Assembly: GCA_036008465.1 (NCBI GenBank)
Contig: DASYNP010000121.1
Coordinates: forward strand, 1-64,000
Direction of reading: 5' to 3'
DNA length: 64,000 nucleotides
Source of the DNA: DASPSM01 sp036008465
Lineage (GTDB): Bacteria > Planctomycetota > Planctomycetia > Planctomycetales > Planctomycetaceae
Position 1 is the first letter of the stretch, and every line of letters begins with the position of its first letter. Below are positions 17,669-26,151 of this stretch, piece by piece. Below the pieces are notes generated by a model. The model had not been told where the DNA came from, did not search any database, and saw only the letters and a list, made by a program, of their open reading frames with translations. The translations under genes were made by a program, and so were the position numbers.

Positions 17669-19247
17669 CGTCGTGAGGTTGGACCAAGAGATCGAGCTGG
17701 TCGAGGAGATCGCTTGAGCCGGAAATCGGCGCCGGCTGGCGGGCAGTCGAGCGGAGGTGCTCAGCCAAGAGTGCAAGCATCCGCCGCACGCGGTCGGCGT
17801 TTTCAGAAAGCGTCGCGACGTCGTGCAATTCCGCGGGATCGGCTTCCAAGTCGTAGAGGCGGATCTTGCGGCCGGGCAGGGAAAGGCCCGTGTCGTAGCC
17901 GTCGGTGCGGCGGCGTCGGCCGCGCTCGAAGATCAGTTTCCAGCGATCGTCGCGGACGGCCGCTTCGTCGTTGGGGGCGTATTCAATGAACACTTGCGGG
18001 CGGTGCGTGGCGGTTTCTCCATTTAATATTCTGCGGAGCGAGCGGCCCTGCACGTTGGCCGGGATCGGCACGCCGCACAAATCGAGCACGGTCGGGAAGA
18101 TGTCGATGAACTCGACCAGCGCCCGGGTCGATGAGCCGGGACGAACCTGACCCGGGCAGCGGATCATGAGCGGCGCGCGAATGGCCTCCTCGTAGCTGCA
18201 ATGCTTTTCGAATCGCCCGTGCTGACCGAGCAGGTACCCGTGGTCGCCGGTGTAGATCACCAGCGTGCGGTCGGCCTGGCCGGATTTTTCCAGGGCCGCC
18301 AACACGCGGCCGACATTGCGATCGAGAAAGGCAACCGACGAGTAGTATGCGGCGGCGATGCCCTGTTTTTCTCGCGGCGTCAGACTGCGGAAGACAGCGG
18401 GGATTTGCCATTCCTCTTGGTGCTCAACAGTCGGGGCCTCGAATTGCTTGGAATCGAACCGGCCGCGGTCCTCGATTGGAAAATAAAACGGCGAATGCGG
18501 CTCGTAGAAACTGACGAACAGAAAAAACGGCTTGTCCCGCCGCTCGTTCAAAAATCGGTCCGCCTGCTGAGCAAAATAAGTCGCGGACGTGTCGTCGTCG
18601 AAAGAGGCCATCGGCAAAGTGGCCGCATTCAACCAGATGCGCGCCGGATCCTTGAAGGGATGCCACGGCGGCTGGACGGGGACCTCAGCCGGAGTCTTCG
18701 TGCGTCCGCGGGCGGCAATCGCCTCAGCAAAGTCGACGAGATCGAGACGCTTTTCAAATCCGTGCCTGAGCTGGCTGTTGAAGTGCATCTTTCCAAACGC
18801 GGCTGTTTCGTAACCAGCTTGCTTGAGCACCTCCGCAAGCGTGGTGTCGCCGGCTGGCAGCGGCGTGCTGAGCTGCGTGACGCCGATCGTTCGCGGGTAG
18901 CGGCCCGTGATGAACGATTGTCGCGACGCCGTACAGACTGGCGAATTGCAGAACGCGCGATCAAACCGCATCCCGCCAGCCGCCAGACGGTCAAGGTTCG
19001 GCGTCTGGGCTCGTCGATTGCCGTAGGCCCCCAGAACGTAGGGCGCATGGTCGTCGGCGCAAATCCAGAGCACATTCAGCCGCTTGGCCGGCGCAGCGGC
19101 AAAAGTCGGTGCCGTCGCGGCCGAGAGAACGAGCGTGACCAGCACCGGGAGGGCGATCCGCCACGGCGGACCGCCGAGCCGGTCTTTAATCGCGGTAGAA
19201 AGACGGCTCGGCCGGAGTCTCGCCCTCCCGACAACGTCGCCAATCAC
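17646..19247 (-). CDS. Type I (formylglycine) sulfatase, exported
   Basis: 533 residues. The catalytic box C-T-A-S-R begins at Cys105 (NSPVCTASRQSFITGRYP), the residue converted to formylglycine. Metal-binding Asp65-Asp66 are in WICADDHAPYV, and TGDHGYLLGQHGRFEKHCSY matches the second metal site of the alkaline-phosphatase fold. A signal segment (about 31-52, ALPVLVTLVLSAATAP) follows an unusually long 30-residue N-terminal stretch. The enzyme should hydrolyse sulfate esters, most likely on sulfated polysaccharides, in periplasm or outside. It overlaps the upstream hydrolase gene by 4 nt (GTGA), so it is translationally coupled to it. The N-terminal stretch contains the palindrome TCCGCCGTGGCGGA (encoding P-P-W-R). 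Confidence 0.95.
   Translation of the reverse strand: MIGDVVGRARLRPSRLSTAIKDRLGGPPWRIALPVLVTLVLSAATAPTFAAAPAKRLNVLWICADDHAPYVLGAYGNRRAQTPNLDRLAAGGMRFDRAFCNSPVCTASRQSFITGRYPRTIGVTQLSTPLPAGDTTLAEVLKQAGYETAAFGKMHFNSQLRHGFEKRLDLVDFAEAIAARGRTKTPAEVPVQPPWHPFKDPARIWLNAATLPMASFDDDTSATYFAQQADRFLNERRDKPFFLFVSFYEPHSPFYFPIEDRGRFDSKQFEAPTVEHQEEWQIPAVFRSLTPREKQGIAAAYYSSVAFLDRNVGRVLAALEKSGQADRTLVIYTGDHGYLLGQHGRFEKHCSYEEAIRAPLMIRCPGQVRPGSSTRALVEFIDIFPTVLDLCGVPIPANVQGRSLRRILNGETATHRPQVFIEYAPNDEAAVRDDRWKLIFERGRRRRTDGYDTGLSLPGRKIRLYDLEADPAELHDVATLSENADRVRRMLALLAEHLRSTARQPAPISGSSDLLDQLDLLVQPHDVTSTVAR
19157..19170. repeat. 14-bp palindrome TCCGCCACGGCGGA inside sulfatase gene
   Basis: The same 14 bases occur in the two dispersed repeats at 20297 and 41078. 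Here they lie in the coding sequence between the start codon and the signal peptide of the sulfatase, in the frame giving P-P-W-R. Flanking bases differ from the other copies, so shared origin is not certain. Confidence 0.5.
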
Positions 19248-20092
19248 GGTTGGCGATCGTTCGTGTCAATAAACGCCGCCAGAGTCTCGATGTACTCTTT
19301 CGGAATGTAGCCGGGCATGATGGCCGTCAGGTGCGATTTCCCCGGGAGGACGACGCTCTTGAAGTTCGCCAGCTCGCGCTGCATGCGATGCGTCTTGGCG
19401 TTGGGCCGGTCGAACTCGCCGTTGATTGCCAGCACGGGAATCTTCACCTTCGTCAGATCGATTTTGCTGCGCTCTTCCGGCTTCCAAGGATATTGACGAA
19501 CGGCTGTCAGGGCCTCGTCGTCGCGATCGGGAATTCCGCGGAGTTTTTTCGACGCCTCGGCCTCCTTCGGATCCGGTCCGGGCTTGTCGGTAGGAACTTT
19601 GTCTTTCCATTCCTGTTCGACCTCGGGCACACCCGAGCCGCCGAAGACTGCCGTGACGAACCGTTCCGGGTGCGAGGCGAGGAGTTGGCCGGTGATCATG
19701 CCGCCCATCGAGTATCCGCCGATATGGGCCTTCTCGATCTTCAGGTGATCCATCAGCTCGATCACGTCACGAGCCATTTGCGGCCCGTACTTCGCGGGAT
19801 CGTGCGGTTTCTCGCTCTTTCCATGTCCGCGGCAATCGATGGCCACGACCCAATGCCGGCCGACCAACGCGTCGGCAATGCCGTTGGTGAACCAGTTGCC
19901 CATTGCCGTGCCGGTGTAACCGTGGATCAAAACCACCGGAGCCCCGGGGGCCGTTCGCTTGCCGGCTTCGAGATAGTGAATCTTGACGCCGTCGTGGGCC
20001 GTAAAATATCCGTCAGTCGGCTGGACGGCGACTGCCGGCGCAGCAGCCGCAACGACGAACAACAATCCGAACATGGGTCGGGTCAAGCGCAT
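19244..20092 (-). CDS. Alpha/beta hydrolase, exported
   Basis: 282 residues from ATG 20090-20092, preceded by GGGAGATGT. A signal peptide covers about 1-22 (MFGLLFVVAAAAPAVAV). The fold is clear: PVVLIHGYTGTAMGNW (oxyanion region), WVVAIDCRGHGKSEKP, nucleophile Ser128 in GGYSMGGMITG, an Asp in LAINGEFDRPN and the final His in LPGKSHLTAI. The family includes esterases, lipases and epoxide or C-C hydrolases; the substrate is unknown. It is the first gene of an operon with the sulfatase (GTGA overlap). The coupling suggests removal of ester groups and sulfate from the same polymer, which is an inference from position. Confidence 0.92.
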   Translation of the reverse strand: MRLTRPMFGLLFVVAAAAPAVAVQPTDGYFTAHDGVKIHYLEAGKRTAPGAPVVLIHGYTGTAMGNWFTNGIADALVGRHWVVAIDCRGHGKSEKPHDPAKYGPQMARDVIELMDHLKIEKAHIGGYSMGGMITGQLLASHPERFVTAVFGGSGVPEVEQEWKDKVPTDKPGPDPKEAEASKKLRGIPDRDDEALTAVRQYPWKPEERSKIDLTKVKIPVLAINGEFDRPNAKTHRMQRELANFKSVVLPGKSHLTAIMPGYIPKEYIETLAAFIDTNDRQP

Positions 20093-20296
20093 GACATCTC
20101 CCTGTTGATGACTTCCTGCCAAAGACCTCGGAAAGCCGATCCGCGGCGATCGGCGTGACTTCAAGCGGAGCGCGAGCAGTTCAGTATCTATGCCCTAACA
20201 CAACGTAGCCGCGGGAGCAAACCAAAAAGTAACTGTGCGGCGGATGCGAGCGACGGAGAAAGCACCACCGGGCTTACGCCCGACCTGGGGAGCCGC

Positions 20297-20329
20297 TCCG
20301 CCACGGCGGATAAGCTGGCGGGTGCTTGG
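20297..20329 (+). repeat. Dispersed palindromic repeat, copy 1 (33 bp)
   Basis: TCCGCCACGGCGGATAAGC continues through CTGGCGGGTGCTTGG and matches 41078-41110 over 33 bp with one difference. The first 14 bases are a perfect palindrome. It lies between the hydrolase/sulfatase promoter region and the 3' end of the MFS gene, a few bases after its stop. A second small hairpin, CGGGC-TTAC-GCCCG, lies just before it at about 20269-20282, so the pair may also act on RNA 3' ends. Confidence 0.75.
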
Positions 20330-20332
20330 CAT

Positions 20333-21610
20333 TCACTCCGGGAGCGGTCGACCTTTCGTCTCCGGCAAGAACAACAGCAGTGCGATTCCCACGAGAAAGA
20401 GCAGACTCAGTCCGGTCACCGCGAGGTCGAGACCGATCCGCGACTTCAGCTCGCCCGAAAGCCACAACATGGGCGCCGCCACCAAGCGACCACCGTTGAA
20501 ACAAACGGCCGCTCCCGTCGCCCGCAGTCGGCTCGGGAAGAGTTCCGGAAAGTAAATGGCAAAGCCCGCGTGAATCCCCAGTGTGAAAAAGCCGAAGATG
20601 GGCAGGGTGCACAACATTTGCCACTCCGTTTGCGGCACGTAACAGGTAAACGGCACGACAACCAGAGCGGCCGCCTGATAAACCGCAAAGGCCCCGCGAC
20701 GCCCCAACCGTTCGGCAAGCGGGCCAAAACACAAGAGACCCAGGCCGCCTCCCGCCGTCTCGACGATTCCGTAGGCGAATTTGGCTCTCTGCCGGGCCGT
20801 CTCCAAATCGACGCCGCGCCGCAAGAGCAGCTCTCGCATGAGATCCTGACCAGCCACAGTGACGCCCCAAAACGTCGCCAGCCCTACCGCGGCCAGGCAC
20901 AGTCCGGGAATCGCCCGCCGCGCCCACTGTCGATCGCCGAACAGGTCGCCGAGACTTCCCATCCGTTCGCCGCGGGCTCCCGCCAGTCGCCAACGCTCCG
21001 GTTCGCGGACGACCGAGCGAACCCACAGCACAAGCAGGGCAGGAAGGATGCCGATCAGATAGGCGCCGCGCCACTGCGCTCCGACGGCCAGGCCCGCCAC
21101 CGCCGCCATCCAAGTCCCCAAAATGCTCGTCGCATGAAAGATGCCGGAGGCTCGCGCCCGCGCGGCTGCGGGAAAGACCTCGGCAATCAACGCAGCGGCA
21201 ACCGCCCATTCGCCTCCCACGCCCATCGCGACAAAGAATCGCAAGATCGCCACGTGCCACAGCGTCGTCGCAAAGTAGGTCAGCCCGGAGAAAATCGAAT
21301 AGACAAGAATCGTGGCCGACATCATCGACTTGCGACCAAAACGATCGGCCAGGCTCCCAAACAACACGCCGCCAACCGTTCCGCCGACGAGAAACACGCC
21401 GAGCAGGACGTCGCCCCAGAAATGCGCCGCCGCTTGATCCGTCTGCGATCCCGACAACTCGGCCAGCAGCGGATCCCGCGTGATAATAAACAGCTGGCTC
21501 TCGAACTGGTCGAAAACCCAACCCGCCGACGCGATCAACAAAATCAGCCAGTCGTATCGCGTCACCTCGCCATACCAGCGGCGAGATTGTTCAGGCGCGG
21601 CCGAGTTCAT
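20333..21610 (-). CDS. MFS transporter (sugar/metabolite-type)
   Basis: 425 residues from ATG 21608-21610. The longer open frame upstream has no membrane character. The protein begins MNSAAPEQSRRWYGEVTRYD, then 12 predicted spans from WLILLIASAGWVFDQFESQL onward. MFS signatures are visible: GSLADRFGRKSMMSATILV after span 2-3 (motif G-x-x-x-D-R-x-G-R-R/K) and FGPLAERLGRRGAFAVYQA in the second half. The short D-Q-F-E-S segment in the first span is typical of sugar and aromatic-acid transporters. The last residues are LLFLPETKGRPLPE, the P-E-T-K-G end common to the sugar-porter subgroup. The substrate is unknown. It is inner-membrane. About 240 nt separate it from the hydrolase gene downstream on the same strand. 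Confidence 0.92.
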   Translation of the reverse strand: MNSAAPEQSRRWYGEVTRYDWLILLIASAGWVFDQFESQLFIITRDPLLAELSGSQTDQAAAHFWGDVLLGVFLVGGTVGGVLFGSLADRFGRKSMMSATILVYSIFSGLTYFATTLWHVAILRFFVAMGVGGEWAVAAALIAEVFPAAARARASGIFHATSILGTWMAAVAGLAVGAQWRGAYLIGILPALLVLWVRSVVREPERWRLAGARGERMGSLGDLFGDRQWARRAIPGLCLAAVGLATFWGVTVAGQDLMRELLLRRGVDLETARQRAKFAYGIVETAGGGLGLLCFGPLAERLGRRGAFAVYQAAALVVVPFTCYVPQTEWQMLCTLPIFGFFTLGIHAGFAIYFPELFPSRLRATGAAVCFNGGRLVAAPMLWLSGELKSRIGLDLAVTGLSLLFLVGIALLLFLPETKGRPLPE

Positions 21611-21825
21611 TCGCGTTAGGCTGCGATCGCGATGCCCCGCTGTCAAGAGGCGAGCGGCCAGTGTAAGCTGGCCGGTTCTGACGCAGTTTGTGAATCGAGA
21701 CAAGCACGAATGACCCCCCGAGCGATGTCGCATGCACGACACGAACGGAATGGGCAATCAGATGACGCGGCGCGAACCCGGTCGCGCGAATGGAAGACAG
21801 CGCTCGCACAGCAGGGGAGAGCAGC

Positions 21826-22908
21826 ATGTCAAACGAATCGAGACTTCCCCATGGCGTCATGGAAGGGAAGGGTTCGTACAACAAGTACGCGAAGCTCCCG
21901 GCGGGCGGTGCCGCTCTTGCGCTGCCTCTCCTGGAGAACGCGGTTGAGCGGGTTCGGATCGATCCGGCAGACCAGGCTGTCGTGATTGCCGACTATGGAT
22001 CGTCGCAGGGGAAAAACTCGCTCGCACCCCTGAGCGTCGCGATCAAGACGTTGCGGTCTCGGCTGGGTCCCGATCGGCCCATCTTCGCTTATCACGTCGA
22101 CCAACCCTCGAACGATTTCAATTCGCTGTTTGAAGTGCTTGATGCCGACCCAGACCGATATGTCGTCGACGAACTGAATGTCTTTCCCAGCGCAATCGGG
22201 CGATCGTTTTACGGCCAGGTGCTGCCGGCCGATTATGTCCATCTAGGCTGGAGTTCTTACGCGGCCGTGTGGCTGAGCCGAGTGCCGGGGCGGATTCCCG
22301 GGCATTTCATTGCGGCCCATAGCCCGGGCGGCCCACCGGCTGAGTTCGTTTTGCAGGCGGCCAAGGATTGGGAAGCGTTCCTTTCGTTGCGAGCGCTCGA
22401 ATTGCGGCCGGGGGGCCGCTTGGTGGTCGTGCTGCCGGCGCTCGATGAACGGGGATCGTCAGGGTTCGAGGCTCTTGTCGACAACGTCAATCAAGTGCTG
22501 GCGGACATGGTCGATCAAGGCCTGATCCAGACTGAGGAACGCGCGCGGATGGTCTTGGGGTCGTATCCGCGGCGTGAATCCGATCTTCTGGCTCCCTTTG
22601 CGAGGAACGGACAATTTCAACAACTGGTCGTGGAAGACTGCCAATTCGACATGCTCGAGGACGCCGCCTGGACCGAGTACCAGAGGGACGGCGACAAAGA
22701 GGCGCTGGCGACCAGGCATGCGCTCTTCTTTCGCTCGATCTTCGTTCCCTCCCTGGCCTCGGCGCTCGATCGCGCCGGCGACGCCGACGCGCGCCGCGCT
22801 TTCGGCGATCAATTGGAGAGCCGCTTGAAGCATCGTCTGGAGAAGCAACCGGCCCCCATGCATTCCTTCGTCAGCGCGGTCGTCCTTGCCAAGCAGCGTT
22901 CCGCGTGA
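21826..22908 (+). CDS. SABATH-type carboxyl/N-methyltransferase
   Basis: 360 residues from ATG 21826 with GGGGAG 7 nt upstream. The family pattern runs the whole length. Near the N-terminus GKGSYNKYAKLP corresponds to the G-x-x-S-Y-x-x-N/Y block. The SAM site is VVIADYGSSQGKNSLAPLSV (D-x-G-S/C-S-x-G-x-N-S/T). YHVDQPSNDFNSLFEVL matches the S-N-D-F-N-x-L-F block, and GRSFYGQVLPADYVHLG and WSSYAAVWLSRVPG match the F-Y-x-x-L-x-P and S-S-Y-S-x-x-W-L-S blocks. Plant SABATH enzymes methylate carboxyls of salicylate, jasmonate, benzoate or gibberellins, or xanthine nitrogens. The substrate-pocket residues cannot be assigned here. The gene has its own leader and no obvious operon partner; the GH116-like gene starts 95 nt later. 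Confidence 0.88.
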   Translation: MSNESRLPHGVMEGKGSYNKYAKLPAGGAALALPLLENAVERVRIDPADQAVVIADYGSSQGKNSLAPLSVAIKTLRSRLGPDRPIFAYHVDQPSNDFNSLFEVLDADPDRYVVDELNVFPSAIGRSFYGQVLPADYVHLGWSSYAAVWLSRVPGRIPGHFIAAHSPGGPPAEFVLQAAKDWEAFLSLRALELRPGGRLVVVLPALDERGSSGFEALVDNVNQVLADMVDQGLIQTEERARMVLGSYPRRESDLLAPFARNGQFQQLVVEDCQFDMLEDAAWTEYQRDGDKEALATRHALFFRSIFVPSLASALDRAGDADARRAFGDQLESRLKHRLEKQPAPMHSFVSAVVLAKQRSA

Positions 22909-23003
22909 GACCCCCCGCGAATTCAAACACCTGCGATACCCGTCCGCGACCATTTCACCGCCCATGCCACGCGCTAAACAACTACGCTAAGCGAGAGCCT
23001 TGA

Positions 23004-26000
23004 ATGTCCAACCAAATAGAGACATCAGATGAAGTGACACGCGAACCAGCAGGCAACCTCTCGCGCCGTGATTTTCTTGCCGCCGGTGCCGGGTCGCTGG
23101 CTCTCACAGTATTGGACAGCACCTGCGACTCGCCGGCCGCGCAAATCAAATCAGGCACGCACCATATTCCACCGGACAAGGGACTCGATCCGAATTGGGT
23201 CAACGGCCTGTTTGCGAAGGGATCGCGAAAGGTCTACACGGGCGATGAGTTGACCTGCATCGGCATGCCCGTCGGCGGCATTTGCGCGGGGCAGCTCTAT
23301 CTGCGGGGCGATGGCACGCTGGCCGAGTGGGGTATTTTTAACGTCGATCGGTTCACCGGTTATGGAGACAACTGCTATCGCACGTACACGCCGCCTTCGC
23401 CCGTCGAGCAAGGGTTCGGACTCGCAATCACTCCCCACGGTGGCCGCACGGTCTATCGGACGCTCGATCGCCATGGCTTTCCGCGGATCGAATTCGTCGG
23501 GGAATATCCGATCGGCACGGTCCACTATCGCACCGCGAAAGGGGACGAGAATCCCGTCGAGGTTGTGCTCGAGGCCTTTAGCCCGTTTGTGCCGCTCGAC
23601 GCGCGGCAGTCGGCCACTCCGGGAACCGTTCTGCGTTATCGCGTGAAAAACGTCTCGCAGAAGCGCGTCCACGCGGCATTGGGAGGCTGGATTCAGAATC
23701 CCGTCGGTCAGCGGCACGTGGGGCGCTATTTCGCGACTCGCCACAATCGAATCACGCGTTCGCCCGGGCTGACGAGCTTGGTGATGACGATCGCGGAAGC
23801 GTCGCGGCCGGCTGCCAGCGAAATCCGTGAACCCGAGGTCTTCGCCAATTTCGAGGGCAACTCATACGGCAAATGGCGCGCGACGGGCACTGCGTTTGGC
23901 GATCGGCCCGCCCGAGGAACTCTGCCCAATCAGCAAAAGGTCAGCGGTTATGGCGGGCAGGGGCTCGTCAATACTTACCTGCACGGCGACGATGCGGAAG
24001 GCACGCTAACGTCGCCGGAGTTCACCATTCGACGTCCTTGTATTCAGTTCCGCATCGGCGGCGGAAACCGGCCCCACCTGGCGTGCATCAATTTGGTCTC
24101 GGGTGGAAAAGTCGTCCGCACGGCCACCGGCAAGGACAACGAAAAGCTGGAATGGGATTTTTGGGATGTCAGCGACCTGCTGGGACATTCCGCGGAAATC
24201 CGAATCGTGGACCGGGCCAAAGGCGGGTGGGGCCACATCAATATCGACGACATCCTATTTGCCGACGGCCCGCCCAAAGGCATGCACCTGCCGCGGCTCG
24301 ATCAGCAACCTGATTTTGGTTCGCTGATTCTCGGCGTGCTGGACGAGAGGGCTCTTGGAGCGGCGGCCGAGTTTCATTCGTTTCGCAAATCGGGCGAAGT
24401 CACACAGCTTGAATCGGCACCCCAGGTGTCCGAGTTTCCGCTCGGTGGGGCCGCGCCCGACGCCGGCTTGGTAAGCGAATTCGTCCTCGAACCAGGCGCC
24501 GAGCACGAAGTCACGTTTCTCGTGTGCTGGCACTTTGCCGGGGGCGAGCACGGTCGAATGTACGGCAATTGGTTCCGGGATGCGTCGAGCGTCGCCACGC
24601 ACCTGCAGGAGAATCTCGAGCGTCTGACGCAACTGACGCGACTCTTTCGTGACTCCTATTTCGACAGCACCCTTCCCTATTGGCTGCTGGCTCGACTGAT
24701 GATGCCGATCAGTACGCTGGCCACCAACACCGTGCAATGGCGACGCAACGGCCGCTTCTGGGCGTGGGAAGGAGTCGGCTGCTGCGACGGCACGTGCACG
24801 CACGTGTGGAACTATGCCCAGGGGATGGCGCGGCTGTTTCCCGCGCTGGAACGCAGTGCTCGTGTGATGCAGGACTTGGGTGTCGGCTTCGATCCCAAAT
24901 CTGGGCGAGTCGGCTTTCGCGGCGAAAATCCGACGCAGCCTTACGCGGCCGATGGCCAGTGCGGCACGGTACTCAAGTGCTATCGCGAGCACCTGATGTC
25001 CAAAGACGGCAAGTTCCTCGAGAAAAACTGGCCGAAGATCAAGCTGGTGATGGAATACGAGCTGGGCCGCGACAAGAACGACGATGGCGTGATCGAAGAC
25101 CGGCAGTGGAACACCTACGACCTCGATTTTGTGGGGCCGAATACATTTGTCGGCGCGCTCTACCTCGCGGCCCTGTTGGCGGCGGCGAAGATGGCCGACC
25201 TGATGGGCGACCGGGAGTTTTCGCAGCGCTGCCGCGAGATCGCGCGCAGCGGCAGCCGTTGGACCGTCAAGAATCTCTGGAGCGGCGAATACTTTGTCCA
25301 GCGGATCCCGCCTGGTGATTCGCCGAAGTTTCAATACGGCGACGGATGCCTGGCCGATCATTTGTTCGGGCAGACGTGGGCCGACCAGGTGGCTCTGGGC
25401 GATCTGTATCCGGCAGATCGAATTCAGACCGCGCTCAAATCGATCTACCGCTACAACTGGGCGCCTAACGTCGCGGCGCAGAGTGCGGCTCATCCTCCGC
25501 AGCGCTGGTTCGCACGGCCGGGAGATGCCGGACTCTTCACATGCACTTGGCCCAAGGGCGGTCGAATGGCCGAACCCGTCTTGTATCGCGACGAGGTCTG
25601 GACGGGCATCGAGTACCAGGTCGCTTCGGCCATGCTCCACCGTGGAATGATTCGCGAGGGCCTGAGCATCTTGCGCGGCGTCGACGATCGTTACGACGGC
25701 AAGCGGCACAATCCCTGGAACGAAGTCGAGTGCGGCGACCACTACGCGCGAGCGCTCGCATGTTGGGGCTGCTTGATCGCTCTGTCGGGTTTCGTCTACG
25801 ACGGGCCCGCCGGACGTCTGGGCTTCGCCCCGCGCTGGCAGGCCGAGAACTTCCGGGCGTTCTTCACGGGGGCGGAAGGGTGGGGGACACTCGAGCAAGT
25901 TCGCGAGGGGCAGTCGCAAACAAACCGTATCCTCGTCAAGCACGGCGAAGTGCGCGTTCAGGAATTCTTCACCGAGCTTCCGGCGGGAATTCAATCGCCG

Positions 26001-26135
26001 CGCGTGCGCGTTGAACTGGAAGGCCAATCGCCGAGCGCGAAACTGCGCCAGGCCAGACGCCGCACCGAGCTGGTTTTCGCACAGCCGATCATCGTTCGCG
26101 CAGCCCAATCGTTAAACGTGACTTTCTTATGGTAG
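23004..26135 (+). CDS. GH116-like (GBA2-type) glycoside hydrolase with inserted domain, Tat-exported
   Basis: 1043 residues. A Tat-like leader (NLSRRDFLAAGAGSLALTVL, RR at 21-22) is followed by an N-terminal beta-sandwich region starting CIGMPVGGICAGQLYLRGDG, as in GH116 proteins. At about 275-425 a separate module is inserted: GTLTSPEFTIRRPCIQFRIG, a run of G-G-G-N-R-P, then EWDFWDVSDLLGHSAEIRIV and GGWGHINIDDI, the module often found with GH32 enzymes. The (alpha/alpha)6 catalytic half contains WEGVGCCDGTCTHVWNYAQG at about 589-608 and NTYDLDFVGPNTFVGALYLA at about 703-722. GH116 enzymes cleave beta-glucosides, xylosides or glucosylceramide. The catalytic acid and nucleophile were not assigned with certainty. 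Length agrees with GH116 plus the insert. Confidence 0.87.
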   Translation: MSNQIETSDEVTREPAGNLSRRDFLAAGAGSLALTVLDSTCDSPAAQIKSGTHHIPPDKGLDPNWVNGLFAKGSRKVYTGDELTCIGMPVGGICAGQLYLRGDGTLAEWGIFNVDRFTGYGDNCYRTYTPPSPVEQGFGLAITPHGGRTVYRTLDRHGFPRIEFVGEYPIGTVHYRTAKGDENPVEVVLEAFSPFVPLDARQSATPGTVLRYRVKNVSQKRVHAALGGWIQNPVGQRHVGRYFATRHNRITRSPGLTSLVMTIAEASRPAASEIREPEVFANFEGNSYGKWRATGTAFGDRPARGTLPNQQKVSGYGGQGLVNTYLHGDDAEGTLTSPEFTIRRPCIQFRIGGGNRPHLACINLVSGGKVVRTATGKDNEKLEWDFWDVSDLLGHSAEIRIVDRAKGGWGHINIDDILFADGPPKGMHLPRLDQQPDFGSLILGVLDERALGAAAEFHSFRKSGEVTQLESAPQVSEFPLGGAAPDAGLVSEFVLEPGAEHEVTFLVCWHFAGGEHGRMYGNWFRDASSVATHLQENLERLTQLTRLFRDSYFDSTLPYWLLARLMMPISTLATNTVQWRRNGRFWAWEGVGCCDGTCTHVWNYAQGMARLFPALERSARVMQDLGVGFDPKSGRVGFRGENPTQPYAADGQCGTVLKCYREHLMSKDGKFLEKNWPKIKLVMEYELGRDKNDDGVIEDRQWNTYDLDFVGPNTFVGALYLAALLAAAKMADLMGDREFSQRCREIARSGSRWTVKNLWSGEYFVQRIPPGDSPKFQYGDGCLADHLFGQTWADQVALGDLYPADRIQTALKSIYRYNWAPNVAAQSAAHPPQRWFARPGDAGLFTCTWPKGGRMAEPVLYRDEVWTGIEYQVASAMLHRGMIREGLSILRGVDDRYDGKRHNPWNEVECGDHYARALACWGCLIALSGFVYDGPAGRLGFAPRWQAENFRAFFTGAEGWGTLEQVREGQSQTNRILVKHGEVRVQEFFTELPAGIQSPRVRVELEGQSPSAKLRQARRRTELVFAQPIIVRAAQSLNVTFLW

Positions 26136-26151
26136 CTCTGTCACACGGCGT

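Noticed and set aside
20260..20335. Attachment site or origin at the hairpin cluster
   Set aside because: The two hairpins belong to a dispersed repeat that recurs at 41078. No integrase or replication gene is near.
24255..26108. 617-codon minus-strand open frame opposite the GH116-like gene
   Set aside because: Shadow of a high-GC gene. It has no start signal and no known motif, while the plus strand has clear GH116 blocks.
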